Shown here: positions 45,941 through 55,013 of the stretch, one piece after another | How the letters are laid out: each line of letters begins with the position of its first letter | Position numbering within the stretch: the stretch's first letter is position 1 | Assembly: GCF_018343665.1 (NCBI RefSeq) | Contig: NZ_JAGYPM010000003.1 | Coordinates: forward strand, 1 to 64,000 | DNA from: Cytobacillus citreus | GTDB lineage: Bacteria; Bacillota; Bacilli; Bacillales; Cytobacillaceae | Length of the DNA: 64,000 nucleotides | Direction: 5' to 3' | The notes under the pieces: model-generated | What the model was told of the DNA's origin: nothing | Seen by the model: only the letters and a program-made list of their open reading frames with translations | Databases searched by the model: none | Made by a program: the position numbers and the translations under genes

Positions 45941-45972
45941 GAAAAAAGGAGCACTTTAAAATAGCGCTCCTT
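45941..45972 (-). terminator. Terminator of the rib operon
   Basis: AAGGAGC (45946-45952) pairs with GCTCCTT (45966-45972). T6 follows on the minus strand. It lies 54 bp after the ribH stop. Confidence 0.85.
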
Positions 45973-46025
45973 CATTTCTTATATAAAAAGATATAATAAT
46001 AAAGCGGTTCTCGTAACTTTGAGAT

Positions 46026-46496
46026 TTACTTGGACATCTGTTTATACAAATTCCCCATCTCTATAGCCCCAACAGCAGCTTCCCACCCCTTATTTCCTGC
46101 TTTAGTTCCAGCACGTTCAATCGCCTGTTCGATGGTATCTGTTGTCAGAACACCGAAAATAATCGGTATGCCACTTTGCATCCCTGTAGCAGCAACCCCT
46201 TTTGCCACTTCATTGCTAACGAAATCAAAATGAGGTGTTGCTCCTCGAATGACTGTTCCAAGCGTAATAATTGCATCAAAGTCACTAGCTTGAGCAAGTT
46301 TCATAGCAGTTAAAGGGATTTCAAATGCACCTGGCACCCATACAACAGTCACATCTTCATCCTTAACACCATGACGCTTTAAAGCATCTTCTGCCCCACT
46401 TAGTAATTTTCCAGTAATAAATTCATTAAAACGTGATACTACAATTCCAATTTTTAATCCAGTCCCTAATAAATGTCCTTCAATCACTTTCTTCAT
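46026..46496 (-). CDS. ribH: 6,7-dimethyl-8-ribityllumazine synthase
   Basis: This enzyme condenses the pyrimidine intermediate with 3,4-dihydroxy-2-butanone 4-phosphate and forms an icosahedral shell in Bacillus. The 156 residues show [31 protein letters not shown] and the catalytic His in [15 protein letters not shown], all family-typical. ATG is at 46496. It is the last gene of the rib operon, 15 bp after ribBA. Confidence 0.97.
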   Translation of the reverse strand: MKKVIEGHLLGTGLKIGIVVSRFNEFITGKLLSGAEDALKRHGVKDEDVTVVWVPGAFEIPLTAMKLAQASDFDAIITLGTVIRGATPHFDFVSNEVAKGVAATGMQSGIPIIFGVLTTDTIEQAIERAGTKAGNKGWEAAVGAIEMGNLYKQMSK

Positions 46497-46510
46497 TTTC
46501 TTCTCTCCCT

Positions 46511-47704
46511 TTATAGTTTTAAAAGATGGTCAAGCTTTGCTTTTTTTGTTTTTAAGTATTCTTCATTCTCATTTTTAATAGGCATTTGTAAAGGGACACG
46601 CTCAATAACCTCTAAGCCGTATCCTGCTAATCCGGCTATTTTCCTTGGATTGTTCGTCAAAAGCCGCATTTTCTTGACACCTAAATCCCTTAATATTTGA
46701 GCGCCTACCCCGTAATCACGCAAATCATCACCAAATCCAAGTTTATGATTTGCTTCAACTGTGTCATATCCTTCTTCTTGAAGCTTATAAGCTTTCATTT
46801 TGTTAATGAGTCCAATGCCTCGTCCCTCTTGCCTCAAATAAAGAAGAATTCCCCTTCCCTCATTTTCTATTTGGGAAAGTGCTGCTGCTAATTGTGGTCC
46901 GCAATCACATCTGTTGGAGCCGAAAACATCTCCAGTAAGACATTCTGAATGGACCCTTAGCAACACGGGCTCGTCCTCTGTTATCTCTCCTTTTACTAAA
47001 GCAATATGCTCTTTTCCATCCATCGTATTCGTATAACCCACTGCCCTAAACAATCCGAATTCTGTCGGAAGCTTGATTTCAGCTTCTCTCTTTACATGTG
47101 AATCATGTTTTAATCGATATTCGATTAACTGCTGAATTGAAATCATTTTTAAATCAAATTTTTTGGCAATAAGCTCAAGATCCTTAACTCGTGCCATTGT
47201 TCCGTCATCTTTCATTATTTCACAAATAATTCCAGCTGGTTTTGCTCCCGCAATACGTGCCAAATCAACTGCTGCTTCCGTATGGCCAGCTCTTCTTAAA
47301 ACTCCACCTTGTTTAGCAATTAAAGGAAAAATATGGCCAGGACGGTTAAATTCTTCTGGACGGGCATCATCATCCAGCATTTTTTCAATAGTCAAAGCCC
47401 TCTCGAATGCGCTAATTCCTGTGGTTGTTTCTTCATGGTCAATCGAAACGGTGAACGCTGTACCGCGACTGTCCGTATTTCTCTCAACCATTGGAAGCAG
47501 TTTAAGTTTTTCAGCTAATTCTTTAGAAATCGGTGTACAAATTAAGCCTCTACCTTCTTTAGCCATAAAGTTTACTGTTTCTGGCATCACGAACTCGGCA
47601 ATAGAAAGAAAATCACCTTCATTTTCCCGATCTTCATCATCACAAACAATAATGACTTTCCCTGCTTTTAAATCCTCAATGGCTGCTGTAATCTCACTAA
47701 ACAT
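46511..47704 (-). CDS. ribBA: Bifunctional DHBP synthase / GTP cyclohydrolase II
   Basis: This enzyme carries both entry reactions of riboflavin synthesis. The N-terminal part makes 3,4-dihydroxy-2-butanone 4-phosphate ([12 protein letters not shown] acidic metal site); the C-terminal part opens GTP, with zinc cysteines in [18 protein letters not shown] and the catalytic RQEGRGIGL. The 397 residues are normal length. ATG is at 47704. A repeat copy, 47736-47870, separates it from ribE, so it is 165 bp from its upstream neighbour while other junctions overlap or are short. Confidence 0.97.
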   Translation of the reverse strand: MFSEITAAIEDLKAGKVIIVCDDEDRENEGDFLSIAEFVMPETVNFMAKEGRGLICTPISKELAEKLKLLPMVERNTDSRGTAFTVSIDHEETTTGISAFERALTIEKMLDDDARPEEFNRPGHIFPLIAKQGGVLRRAGHTEAAVDLARIAGAKPAGIICEIMKDDGTMARVKDLELIAKKFDLKMISIQQLIEYRLKHDSHVKREAEIKLPTEFGLFRAVGYTNTMDGKEHIALVKGEITEDEPVLLRVHSECLTGDVFGSNRCDCGPQLAAALSQIENEGRGILLYLRQEGRGIGLINKMKAYKLQEEGYDTVEANHKLGFGDDLRDYGVGAQILRDLGVKKMRLLTNNPRKIAGLAGYGLEVIERVPLQMPIKNENEEYLKTKKAKLDHLLKL

Positions 47705-47735
47705 AGTGCCTTCCTCCTTATCTCACTTGATTAAT

Positions 47736-47870
47736 TAGAAAAACTTGGCGTTCGCCTAGTCCTTTTTGGTGAATGCCTTAGTTTTTCTTATGCGATCTTA
47801 TTAGCAGGTGTTTAACTAAAAAAACACTTTACTTTAGTACGTTAATAAACTTAAACATTCCTATTAGCTT
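47736..47870. repeat. 135-bp hairpin repeat, copy 1 (inside the rib operon)
   Basis: The element begins AGAAAAACTTGGCGTTCGCC, whose hairpin partner (GAATGCCTTAGTTTTTCT) lies 31 bp further, and ends CTATTAGCTTA. The same sequence occurs at 62547-62680 and 62681-62814, and partly at 58662-58733. The ribE stop codon overlaps its end, and ribBA lies directly after it. It could form a large hairpin in the rib transcript. Confidence 0.85.
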
Positions 47871-48522
47871 ATAAAAAGCCATTGCTTCTTAAAAAATTTT
47901 CGGTAATGACTTGGTCCTGACTTGATTCTTTTTGCTCTTTTTTCAAAAAGGAAAACATATATTTTGCAAGCATATCAAATTCAATATTAACTATATCTCC
48001 AACACTTTTTACTCCCAGGGCTGTCTCTTTTGCAGTATGAGGAATAACTGATACCGTTACTGACTGATCAGTTATTCCAAAAATAGTTAAAGATGTTCCA
48101 TCAATTGCAATGGATCCCTTGTTTATTACGAGATGATTTAATGAACTTGGAATGGATACCTCAATGTAAATGGCATTTTCTTTTTTCTTCTTGTTTAGAA
48201 TTTTTCCAGTTCCATCTACATGTCCCGTTACAAAATGTCCTCCAAAACGCCCATTTGCAGCCATAGCCCTTTCTAAATTAACCATAGTTCCTTCCTTAAC
48301 TGAAGTTAAAGAGGTACTTTTAAAAGTTTCAGGCATCACATCTGCGGAAAATTCTTCCCGTTGGAATTCAGTAACAGTTAGACATACTCCATTGACAGAA
48401 ATGCTATTACCAAGCTGGATATCTCGTATTATCTTTGTAGCTTGAATCGTTAATTTAATTGTGTTTCCATTTTGAATGGCTCTTTTTACAGTGCCAAGCT
48501 CTTCTATGATTCCTGTAAACAT
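47869..48522 (-). CDS. ribE: Riboflavin synthase, alpha chain
   Basis: This enzyme dismutates two lumazines to riboflavin. Its 217 residues form two similar lumazine-binding barrels: MFTGIIEELGTV starts the first with SVNGVCLTV inside it, and the second has ATGHVDG-like FVTGHVDGTG and IAIDGTSLTI. The start ATG 48522 overlaps ribD by 19 nt. The last codons and the stop lie at the edge of repeat copy 1, so the C-terminus could have been altered by its insertion. Confidence 0.96.
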   Translation of the reverse strand: MFTGIIEELGTVKRAIQNGNTIKLTIQATKIIRDIQLGNSISVNGVCLTVTEFQREEFSADVMPETFKSTSLTSVKEGTMVNLERAMAANGRFGGHFVTGHVDGTGKILNKKKKENAIYIEVSIPSSLNHLVINKGSIAIDGTSLTIFGITDQSVTVSVIPHTAKETALGVKSVGDIVNIEFDMLAKYMFSFLKKEQKESSQDQVITENFLRSNGFL

Positions 48523-49619
48523 GACTTTTCTTCCTCCTCTAGAGGTTTAGCTATAATTTTTAGATCACATCCAATTGTTTGTACTGATTCAAACTTAAGT
48601 TTTTTTGCATCCTCGACAATTTCAATACCTTGTCCACCAATAAAAGGGATTGCAGTCTTTCCGCCTATTATTTTTGGTGCAACATATAAAATGATTTGCT
48701 GATAAGCATCATTATCAATAAAGGAAGAATGAATCTCTGAACCTCCTTCTACTAATAACGACATAATGTTTCTTTTTCCTAACTCTTGTAGCACTTCCTG
48801 AATAAGAATAGTTGGCTGTGATAATGGTATAACTTCTACATCAAATTCTCTAAAGCTTGCTACTTTTTCTATATCTATCTCATTTCCAGTAAAAATAATC
48901 GTTTTTACCGCTCGATCTTGGATCATATTTGATTCAAGAGGAGTCCGTAAATACGTGTCTAATACAACTCGAATGGGATTTCTTCCACCTCGGGGCAGTC
49001 TGGTGGTTAAATGTGGATTATCATGAATAATGGTATTCACGCCTGTTAAGATTGCATCATGTTCATGTCTTAATTGGTGAACATCTAATCTGGATTCTGG
49101 AGAGGTAATCCATTTGCTGTCACCAGTTTTTGCCGCTGTCTTTCCATCAAAAGAAGCAGCTGCCTTTATTGTTACAAAAGGAGTTTTTGTTTTAATAAAA
49201 TGAAAGAATGGTTCATTCATGGCATAGGCTTCCGCTTTTCCAATGCCAATTTCAACTTCAATCCCAGCCTCTTTTAGTTTGGCAATTCCTTGTCCAGCTA
49301 CGAGAGGATTTGGATCAAGTCCTGCTACGATTACCCTTTTAATCCCTGATTTTATTAACAAATCAGAACAGGGAGGAGTCTTGCCATAATGGCTGCAAGG
49401 TTCAAGAGTAACATATAGATCTGCCCCTCTAGCTTGTTCACCAGCTGCATTGATGGCATATACCTCTGCATGTGGTGTTCCTGCTCTTAAGTGGGCACCA
49501 AGTCCAAGTACTTCACCATTCTTGATAACTACTGCTCCAACTTTTGGATTAGGGCTTGTTTGCCCTCTTGTAGCTTGAGCCATTTTTAAGGCTAAATCCA
49601 TATATTCAATATCATGCAT
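48504..49619 (-). CDS. ribD: Riboflavin biosynthesis deaminase-reductase
   Basis: This bifunctional enzyme deaminates and then reduces the pyrimidine intermediate. The N-terminal deaminase has the zinc motif HAEVYAINAAG and TLEPCSHYGKTPPC; the C-terminal NADPH reductase has LLVEGGSEIHSSF. The 371 residues are the normal length. It is the first gene of the operon and overlaps ribE by 19 nt. An FMN riboswitch and its terminator lie directly upstream. Confidence 0.97.
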   Translation of the reverse strand: MHDIEYMDLALKMAQATRGQTSPNPKVGAVVIKNGEVLGLGAHLRAGTPHAEVYAINAAGEQARGADLYVTLEPCSHYGKTPPCSDLLIKSGIKRVIVAGLDPNPLVAGQGIAKLKEAGIEVEIGIGKAEAYAMNEPFFHFIKTKTPFVTIKAAASFDGKTAAKTGDSKWITSPESRLDVHQLRHEHDAILTGVNTIIHDNPHLTTRLPRGGRNPIRVVLDTYLRTPLESNMIQDRAVKTIIFTGNEIDIEKVASFREFDVEVIPLSQPTILIQEVLQELGKRNIMSLLVEGGSEIHSSFIDNDAYQQIILYVAPKIIGGKTAIPFIGGQGIEIVEDAKKLKFESVQTIGCDLKIIAKPLEEEEKSCLQES

Positions 49620-49657
49620 TTAATTGTAGTACCCCCTTTCACTAAAATTCTCCAACA

Positions 49658-49692
49658 AAAAACCCCGCACACAACTCTCATGTACGGGGCAA
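49658..49692 (-). terminator. FMN riboswitch terminator (expression platform)
   Basis: CCCCGTACA (49681-49689) and TGTGCGGGG (49663-49671) form the stem on the minus strand, followed by T6. It lies 40 bp before the ribD start. Confidence 0.93.
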
Positions 49693-49745
49693 AATCGCAT
49701 AACGAAATAAGCGTTAAAAATTGATGTTTTTTACGCAAATAATCA

Positions 49746-49893
49746 TTCATTTCTTCTCCCATCCAGACTTTAACTGTCGGCTTTGGAGTTTCACCAAATC
49801 CACCGTTTTCAACGTATTGAAACCGGGTCACGGACTGAGAGGCCAGGACCTCATCACCGCCGGTTGGGAATTCCACCCAGCCCCGAAGAAATC
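49746..49893 (-). promoter_or_regulatory. FMN riboswitch (RFN element)
   Basis: The minus strand reads TTCTTCGGGGCTGGGTGGAA, AATTCCCAACCGGCGGT, CCTCTCAGTCCGTGACCCG and CCGACAGTTAAAGTCTGGAT in order, all conserved RFN blocks. FMN binding should favour the terminator at 49658-49692 and stop rib transcription. Only the usual block spacing is seen. Confidence 0.97.
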
Positions 49894-49909
49894 ATATTCG
49901 TTTAATTAA

Positions 49910-49938
49910 ATAGTATCACGAGGTTTCCGAATAAACAA
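49910..49938 (-). promoter_or_regulatory. Promoter of the rib operon
   Basis: TTGTTT (49933-49938) and TACTAT (49910-49915) are 17 nt apart on the minus strand, a few bases upstream of the FMN riboswitch. Confidence 0.7.
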
Positions 49939-50045
49939 TATGTATGTTCCAATGCATAATAAAAAATGGAAACCATTCAGCCTCTATGAACGTAAAATAA
50001 TCATCTAATAATGGAAGGATTTATGCGTTGTGCTAGAAAACGAAA

Positions 50046-50093
50046 AAGAAAGAAGCTGCAATGGTGCTGAATAGCCTTGCAGCTTCTTTCTTT
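50046..50093 (-). terminator. Terminator after the thioredoxin-like gene
   Basis: AAAGAAGCTGCAA and TTGCAGCTTCTTT form a long stem with a 15-nt loop; both flanks are A- or T-rich. Confidence 0.88.
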
Positions 50094-50146
50094 ACTTATG
50101 GAATACAGAATTACTTTTTTGAATTAAGAAATTTTTAGAAGCACTT

Positions 50147-50722
50147 TTAAGGTAATCGTTTAATTTCATGCTCCATTACCTCTTCATTAACAGCACCTAA
50201 CACTTTTTTACGAATGACACCATCTGAATCGATAAAGAAGCTTGTTGGATACACCCTTATATCATAATCATGTGTTGCAGTCCCTTTTTCATCTAGCGGG
50301 ATTGTGAAGGTTAGCGCATTATTTTTTACGAACTCATCAACATTGGTACGTTTTTTCTCAGAAGTCGTAACATTAACCGCTAAGATTTCAAAACCTTCGT
50401 TTTTATATTTATTATATAATTTTTCCATATAAGGCATTTCAGCCATGCATGGCGGACACCAAGTAGCCCAAAAGTTCAATAAAATTGTTTTTCCTTTATA
50501 ATCACTTAACTTCACAGTATTACCTTCCAAGTCTAATAATTCAAAATCTGGTGCCTTATTACCCTCTTCTAAACCGACCGGAAGCTGATCAGCATTTTCT
50601 ATCTTCTCGTATTTCTTCGATTGTTCAAGATTATTAACCATACCTTTTTCTTTAAGGATTGTCTTGTCAATAATAAATAAGCAAAGGATGATAATTCCCG
50701 CTACCAGCAAGAATTTTTTCAT
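50147..50722 (-). CDS. TlpA/ResA-like membrane-anchored thioredoxin
   Basis: This thiol-disulfide oxidoreductase has 191 residues. A single N-terminal helix (about 3-22) anchors it outside; the thioredoxin domain carries LNFWATWCPPCMAEMPYME (active-site WCPPC near residue 92) and the cis-proline region VYPTSFFIDSDG. This matches ResA/StoA/YneN-type proteins used in cytochrome c maturation or spore cortex formation. It is monocistronic and not beside ccm or res genes, so the partner is unknown. ATG is at 50722. Confidence 0.87.
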   Translation of the reverse strand: MKKFLLVAGIIILCLFIIDKTILKEKGMVNNLEQSKKYEKIENADQLPVGLEEGNKAPDFELLDLEGNTVKLSDYKGKTILLNFWATWCPPCMAEMPYMEKLYNKYKNEGFEILAVNVTTSEKKRTNVDEFVKNNALTFTIPLDEKGTATHDYDIRVYPTSFFIDSDGVIRKKVLGAVNEEVMEHEIKRLP

Positions 50723-50866
50723 GAAAACACCTCATTTATGTAATCCAGAAGGAAGTTTAATTGATGTAATCATACTATATCAAACCAATCGAAGCTATTG
50801 TTCTGCATTAGAGGCACATGATTGTTGAAGACATCTTTTGATCTTTAAACTGATAGAAGTGAAATA

Positions 50867-51658
50867 TTAGTGATTTGTTGACTGAAACAGTTTTACTATG
50901 ATTGCATAAACAAGTAGCTTTTCTTCCACTGGCAATTGTTGCTCAAATATTAGTATGGGCGTATTCGGATCTTTAAATCTGTTCCCCCACTCTATCGGCA
51001 TCCAACCTTTACGCAATCTCGCAATATTTTTGTAACCATCCTTTAAAAACTGAATATCCATAAATAATCGTGATTGCTTTACTAAAAAACTCCGATTTTC
51101 ATGCCCAAAAATAACGGCTATACCATTTCCTAATGTATTCTGTATCGTTATTGAATGAATCTCGTTTCCTGAACTCGCTATTTCAATACGATTCTTCTTA
51201 AAAGTAAAACTTCCAATTAGCTTATTATTCGCATCATATAAACCATATTTTCTTTCAATAAACTTATCAAGCAGAAAAGGTAAGAACCATCGAAAAGGCT
51301 TAAAATTGATATCTCTTATTTCTCCAACTAGCTGACCATTTGTGCCAAAGACAAGCAATCTTAATGTTGGTGCTGGAAGAAACGTCAAAAGGACATTTTC
51401 TTCATATAAAAATGATCCTTGATTTGCAATGCCCTCATCTATTTTCTTAATATCTTTTGATCTGTTATCATTTATTAAATAAGCTTGATAGCTTATAAAA
51501 CTATAAAGTAAAAAAGGTACAACCAATACAACCATTTTGCCATTAGGTACAACAATAATACCGTATATTATTAGGAAAAATGGAGGAATAAGTGCAACAA
51601 GACTGGAATTTAAGGAAATAGATGCTGTTTTTTGATAAAATTGCTGTATATTCTTCAT
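50867..51658 (-). CDS. Membrane protein with tubby/scramblase-like C-terminal part
   Basis: I do not recognise the family with confidence. The 263 residues have two N-terminal helices (about 18-35 and 40-60) and a soluble part with YEENVLLTFLPAPTLRLLVF, then FERKYGLYDANNKLIGSFTFKKN-type alternating strands (in parts: YGLYDANNKLIG). Repeated short strands suggest a tubby-like or phospholipid-scramblase-like beta barrel, but this is a guess. AGGGGATTATT precedes ATG 51658. It is divergent from the YdcF gene. Confidence 0.6.
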   Translation of the reverse strand: MKNIQQFYQKTASISLNSSLVALIPPFFLIIYGIIVVPNGKMVVLVVPFLLYSFISYQAYLINDNRSKDIKKIDEGIANQGSFLYEENVLLTFLPAPTLRLLVFGTNGQLVGEIRDINFKPFRWFLPFLLDKFIERKYGLYDANNKLIGSFTFKKNRIEIASSGNEIHSITIQNTLGNGIAVIFGHENRSFLVKQSRLFMDIQFLKDGYKNIARLRKGWMPIEWGNRFKDPNTPILIFEQQLPVEEKLLVYAIIVKLFQSTNH

Positions 51659-51780
51659 AATAATCCCCTAACATCCTTAAAAGGAAAATACTTCCTAATA
51701 ATAGTTTTATATGCTAAATTAATAGAGTCATTTTATTCTATTAATTAAGAAGCGTAAACATGAATACTTGGAGGAAAAAT

Positions 51781-52344
51781 ATGAAAAAAATCATAATCAT
51801 ATTCGGTTTGATTTTAATTTTCTCAATAATCATTATCGCACTTTTACATTATCAAATGAAAAAAACCGCACGCTCAACTCCTCCACCTAATATTCCTTAT
51901 TTAATCGTTCTAGGAGCTAAAGTGAATGGAGATGAAATGTCTCTCAGCTTGCTTAACAGAGCAAATAAAGCACTAGAATATTTAGAAGAAAACCCCAACA
52001 CAGTTATCGTTGTAACTGGAGGACAAGGCAAAGGAGAAAATATAACCGAGGCAGAAGCTCTAAAAAGATTTTTTCTTGAAAATGGGATTGAGGAAGAAAA
52101 ATTACTAGTAGAAGATCTTTCAACATCTACATATGAAAATTTGAAATATACAAAAGACCTATACAATATTGATCAGGCAGTTATTGTCAGTAATGATTTT
52201 CATTTATATCGATCAATCAAGCTTGCCGAGAAAGTCGGAATAAAAGGACATCCTTTAGCTGCCGAAACACCAAAAGTCGTGAAAGCAAGTCTATATATAC
52301 GAGAATATGCAGCCATAATAAAGATGAAAATATTTGGAACATAA
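51781..52344 (+). CDS. YdcF/SanA-family (DUF218) membrane protein
   Basis: This 187-residue protein has one N-terminal membrane helix and an extracytoplasmic DUF218 domain. YLIVLGAKVNGDEMSLSLLNRA, VVTGGQGKGENITEAEA, LSTSTYENL and VSNDFHLYRS follow in the usual order. The family is linked to envelope maintenance and vancomycin sensitivity (SanA). The start is ATG 51781, after GGAGG with a 6-nt spacer; the frame to 51760 lacks a site. It is monocistronic. Confidence 0.87.
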   Translation: MKKIIIIFGLILIFSIIIIALLHYQMKKTARSTPPPNIPYLIVLGAKVNGDEMSLSLLNRANKALEYLEENPNTVIVVTGGQGKGENITEAEALKRFFLENGIEEEKLLVEDLSTSTYENLKYTKDLYNIDQAVIVSNDFHLYRSIKLAEKVGIKGHPLAAETPKVVKASLYIREYAAIIKMKIFGT

Positions 52345-52350
52345 TCATTT

Positions 52351-52400
52351 AAAATGCACCCCTATTGTTAGACATAAATCTAACAGCTGGTGGTGCATTT
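52351..52400. terminator. Bidirectional terminator between YdcF and ABC permease genes
   Basis: AAATGCACC pairs with GGTGCATTT, and the inner TGTTAG with CTAACA, forming an interrupted long stem between convergent genes. Confidence 0.8.
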
Positions 52401-52403
52401 CAT

Positions 52404-53180
52404 TTAAGCAAGTTCTTTTCTTCTAAAAATAGAAATGCTGCAAACAAGTAGAACTATCATACCAATGATTGCAACGATTATGGCAGATAATACATTGTCA
52501 GGAATTTCATTGCTTAAAAGGAATGTATTCGTATAAGTTGGCAGCAAAGAAGGACTCCATTGTAGCCAATGTGAGAATGAACTGCTCAATACGCTTAAAA
52601 GGATGATGATAGCAATAGTTATAAATCCAACAACACCTGGTGATTTATTAAATGAGTTAAAAAATATCGTCATCGTTAACACAAAAGAAAGCCAAATTCC
52701 ATTCAATAAAAAGGATTGAAAGAAATCAATAAAAGGCACAGCTTCAAACAAAATGACAACATAATACCATGATGCTACATAGCCAATAAAATAGGATACC
52801 CACAATAAGAGCATTGCAGCTGCCCACTTAGCAGTTACGAATGATGCATATGAAACTGGCTTAACCAAAATGATCGCAGCAACTCCGCTTTTCCTTTCAG
52901 CTGCGATGATCCCCATCGAAGTTAGCACGATAATTAATACACCTAACGTATTGAATTGGCCAAGAATGGCGATTAATACTTCTGAAGCTGAGGGAACTGG
53001 AAGCTCAATCACCGCTCCTTCTGGCAAGCCACCTAGTGCATCTATTATTTGCGGCATATAATATAAGGTAAGCGGTTCTTTAACTGCAAGTAAAATAAAA
53101 ACGATCGGAACCCAAATCCATTTGAAATTTCTCGACATTTCAACCAATTCTTTATTAAACAAGACCATCCAAAGATTCAT
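52404..53180 (-). CDS. ABC-2 type permease (YxlG-like)
   Basis: This 258-residue membrane permease has six helices and matches YxlG of B. subtilis. It begins NLWMVLFNKELVEMSRNFKW, contains TSMGIIAAERKSGVAAIILVKP (the ABC-2 coupling region) and ends IFRRKEL. It overlaps the ATPase gene by 4 nt (ATGA). Together they form an exporter with unknown substrate. The YxlE homologue comes first in the operon, but no sigY or yxlCD genes are present, unlike the B. subtilis sigY operon. Confidence 0.85.
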   Translation of the reverse strand: MNLWMVLFNKELVEMSRNFKWIWVPIVFILLAVKEPLTLYYMPQIIDALGGLPEGAVIELPVPSASEVLIAILGQFNTLGVLIIVLTSMGIIAAERKSGVAAIILVKPVSYASFVTAKWAAAMLLLWVSYFIGYVASWYYVVILFEAVPFIDFFQSFLLNGIWLSFVLTMTIFFNSFNKSPGVVGFITIAIIILLSVLSSSFSHWLQWSPSLLPTYTNTFLLSNEIPDNVLSAIIVAIIGMIVLLVCSISIFRRKELA

Positions 53181-54088
53181 TTTTCTACCACCTTCATAAA
53201 CACATCTTCCAGACTTGTTTTGCTAATTTCAAATTTTAGAAGTGGCCAATTCCTATCAGTAATTTCACGAAGAAAAGCATGTTTTGCGTCATCGATATTA
53301 TGGACAAAAAAACTAATTTTGTTCTCATGTACAGAGATCGATTGAATTTCTACTAGAGATGATAGCTTTTCAATATATTGATCACTTTCGCCCCGGAAAA
53401 CAAGGTCAATCTTTGATTGTTGATATTTGTCGCGAAGCTCCTTCATTGAGCCTGATTCTACAATTTCACCCTTATGAAGAAAAAGAATATCATCGCATAC
53501 TTCCTCTGCGTCGTTAAGAATATGTGTTGAAAAAAGAATGGTTGTTTCTTTTTTCATTCGTTCCATAAGCTCAAGAACCTCTCTTCTTCCAAAAGGATCA
53601 AGGGCAGAAACAGGTTCATCAAGCATCACTAATTTGGGACGATGAATAATAGCCTGAGCAATACCCAATCTTTGCTTCATTCCACCTGAATATTTTCCTA
53701 TTCTGCGATTCTTCGCATTAGAAATACCAACCATTTCGAGTAATTCTTCTGCTCTCTCTTTGGATTCCTTTTTCGACAAACCTGCAAGCATACCTGTATA
53801 CTCTAAAAACTCACGTCCACTCATCCACTCATAAAATACAGGGTGCTGTGGAAGGTATCCAATTAATTTTCGAAAATCCTCACCCTTCTGAACACCATCA
53901 AAAGCAATACTGCCAGCTGAGGGCCTCAAAAGTCCAGATAACATTTGTAAAGTTGTAGTTTTTCCAGCACCATTAGCTCCTAGCAATGCAATACATTTCC
54001 CTTTTGTTAAATCAAATTCCAATCCTTTGATTACATCTTCATTCTGAAAGCTTTTTCTTAACCCACTGACGGTTACAACGGCAGACAT
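53177..54088 (-). CDS. ABC transporter ATPase (YxlF-like)
   Basis: This 303-residue ATPase of the DRA/ABC-2 exporter class has Walker A GANGAGKTTT, signature YSGGMKQRLGIAQA, Walker B KLVMLDEPVSALDP and the switch His in FSTHIL. The C-terminal 80 residues are the usual regulatory extension (SSLVEIQSISV). The start is ATG 54088, overlapping the stop of yxlE (TAATG) and after AAGGAGAAAT; longer frames to 54199 have no site. It works with the permease gene that it overlaps by 4 nt. Confidence 0.9.
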   Translation of the reverse strand: MSAVVTVSGLRKSFQNEDVIKGLEFDLTKGKCIALLGANGAGKTTTLQMLSGLLRPSAGSIAFDGVQKGEDFRKLIGYLPQHPVFYEWMSGREFLEYTGMLAGLSKKESKERAEELLEMVGISNAKNRRIGKYSGGMKQRLGIAQAIIHRPKLVMLDEPVSALDPFGRREVLELMERMKKETTILFSTHILNDAEEVCDDILFLHKGEIVESGSMKELRDKYQQSKIDLVFRGESDQYIEKLSSLVEIQSISVHENKISFFVHNIDDAKHAFLREITDRNWPLLKFEISKTSLEDVFMKVVEK

Positions 54089-54300
54089 TATTGATTTCTC
54101 CTTCCAATAACAAAATAAAGTATTGGGCCAACTAAGTTTACAAATAGAATGATAATTGCCCATAACCACTTTGGCCCATTCGTCTTTTCTATCCGGCATA
54201 AGTCAATAACAGCGATTATCAAAAGAATAAGCTGTATCAAAATAATTGGAACAATGATTGGAACAATAGCTGCCCAATTAATACTATTAAAAAGTTCCAT
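54088..54300 (-). CDS. Small PLDc_N-domain membrane protein (YxlE-like)
   Basis: This 70-residue protein has two membrane helices and a PLDc_N-type domain: VPIILIQLILLIIAVIDLC then KWLWAIIILFVNLVGPILYF. It matches YxlE. AAGGAGAGATAAGCCT precedes ATG 54300, which rejects the frame to 54351. It heads a three-gene operon with YxlF/YxlG-like genes and shares the TAATG overlap. In B. subtilis these follow sigY, which is missing here. Confidence 0.8.
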   Translation of the reverse strand: MELFNSINWAAIVPIIVPIILIQLILLIIAVIDLCRIEKTNGPKWLWAIIILFVNLVGPILYFVIGRRNQ

Positions 54301-54388
54301 AGGCTTATCTCTCCTTTTTGGGTAAATATTGTTAACATCAATAAGACGCACAAGTTAGATTTTCGTTCACCACAATTGAAAAATAAAC

Positions 54389-54423
54389 AAAAAAAGAAGC
54401 CTATTTGAAATATAGAGGCTTCT
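54389..54423 (-). terminator. Terminator after the DUF4870 gene
   Basis: AGAAGCC (54395-54401) pairs with GGCTTCT (54417-54423). T7 follows on the minus strand. Confidence 0.85.
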
Positions 54424-54450
54424 GTTTAAAAATTCTTATTTACTTAATGA

Positions 54451-54774
54451 TTAACGAATTATTCTAAAAATTAGTGGGAAATGATATTCTTTCCCTTCAT
54501 AAGCTTTAATTGCTGCAATAATCGTAAAGACAAATGCGACTATTCCTACGATCCACATCAAAATGAAACCGATTAGAATAATCATCAATACTAAGCTGAT
54601 AAGGAAATAAATCGCATAGGAAATAATAAAGTTGAAATACTCCTTCCCGTGATAATCAACAAACGATGATTCATCTTTCTTTATGAGCCAAATTATAAGT
54701 GGACCAATAATCGCTGTAAAAATGCTTGTCACATAAATCAACGTAGCTAGTAATCGTTCGTCCTGAGATGGCAT
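54451..54774 (-). CDS. DUF4870 membrane protein
   Basis: This 107-residue protein has three membrane helices and the family sequence ERLLATLIYVTSIFTAIIGPLIIWLIKKDES, then VDYHGKEYFNFIISY (seen in part: DYHGKEYFNFI), with a last GIVAFVFTIIAAIKAYEGKEYHFP. The role of DUF4870 proteins is unknown. The start is ATG 54774, 7 nt after GGAGG. It has its own terminator and no clear operon partner. The gene is divergent from uppP. Confidence 0.85.
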   Translation of the reverse strand: MPSQDERLLATLIYVTSIFTAIIGPLIIWLIKKDESSFVDYHGKEYFNFIISYAIYFLISLVLMIILIGFILMWIVGIVAFVFTIIAAIKAYEGKEYHFPLIFRIIR

Positions 54775-55013
54775 TAAACATTCCTCCACTTTCATTAGTT
54801 TAGGGAAGATCCTTAATAAATAATATCCAGATTAATTATTCCAAAAACAATTTTCCCTTTATATATTACTATTTACGCTTTATAGAAAGAAATGTTTCGT
54901 ATTTTTTAACAATTTTATTATTATTTTACAACTTCACCTCTTTTTCAGTTCTTGTTTAGGACAAGATGAATAAACTTTGTATAGAACGCCTTTGTAAAGG
55001 ATGATGCCATTTG

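Noticed and set aside
47163..47738. 191-codon plus-strand frame
   Set aside because: It is antisense to ribBA, a well-supported gene, and matches no family.
49592..49876. 94-codon open frame upstream of ribD
   Set aside because: It lies entirely across the FMN riboswitch and its terminator; the conserved RNA explains the sequence.
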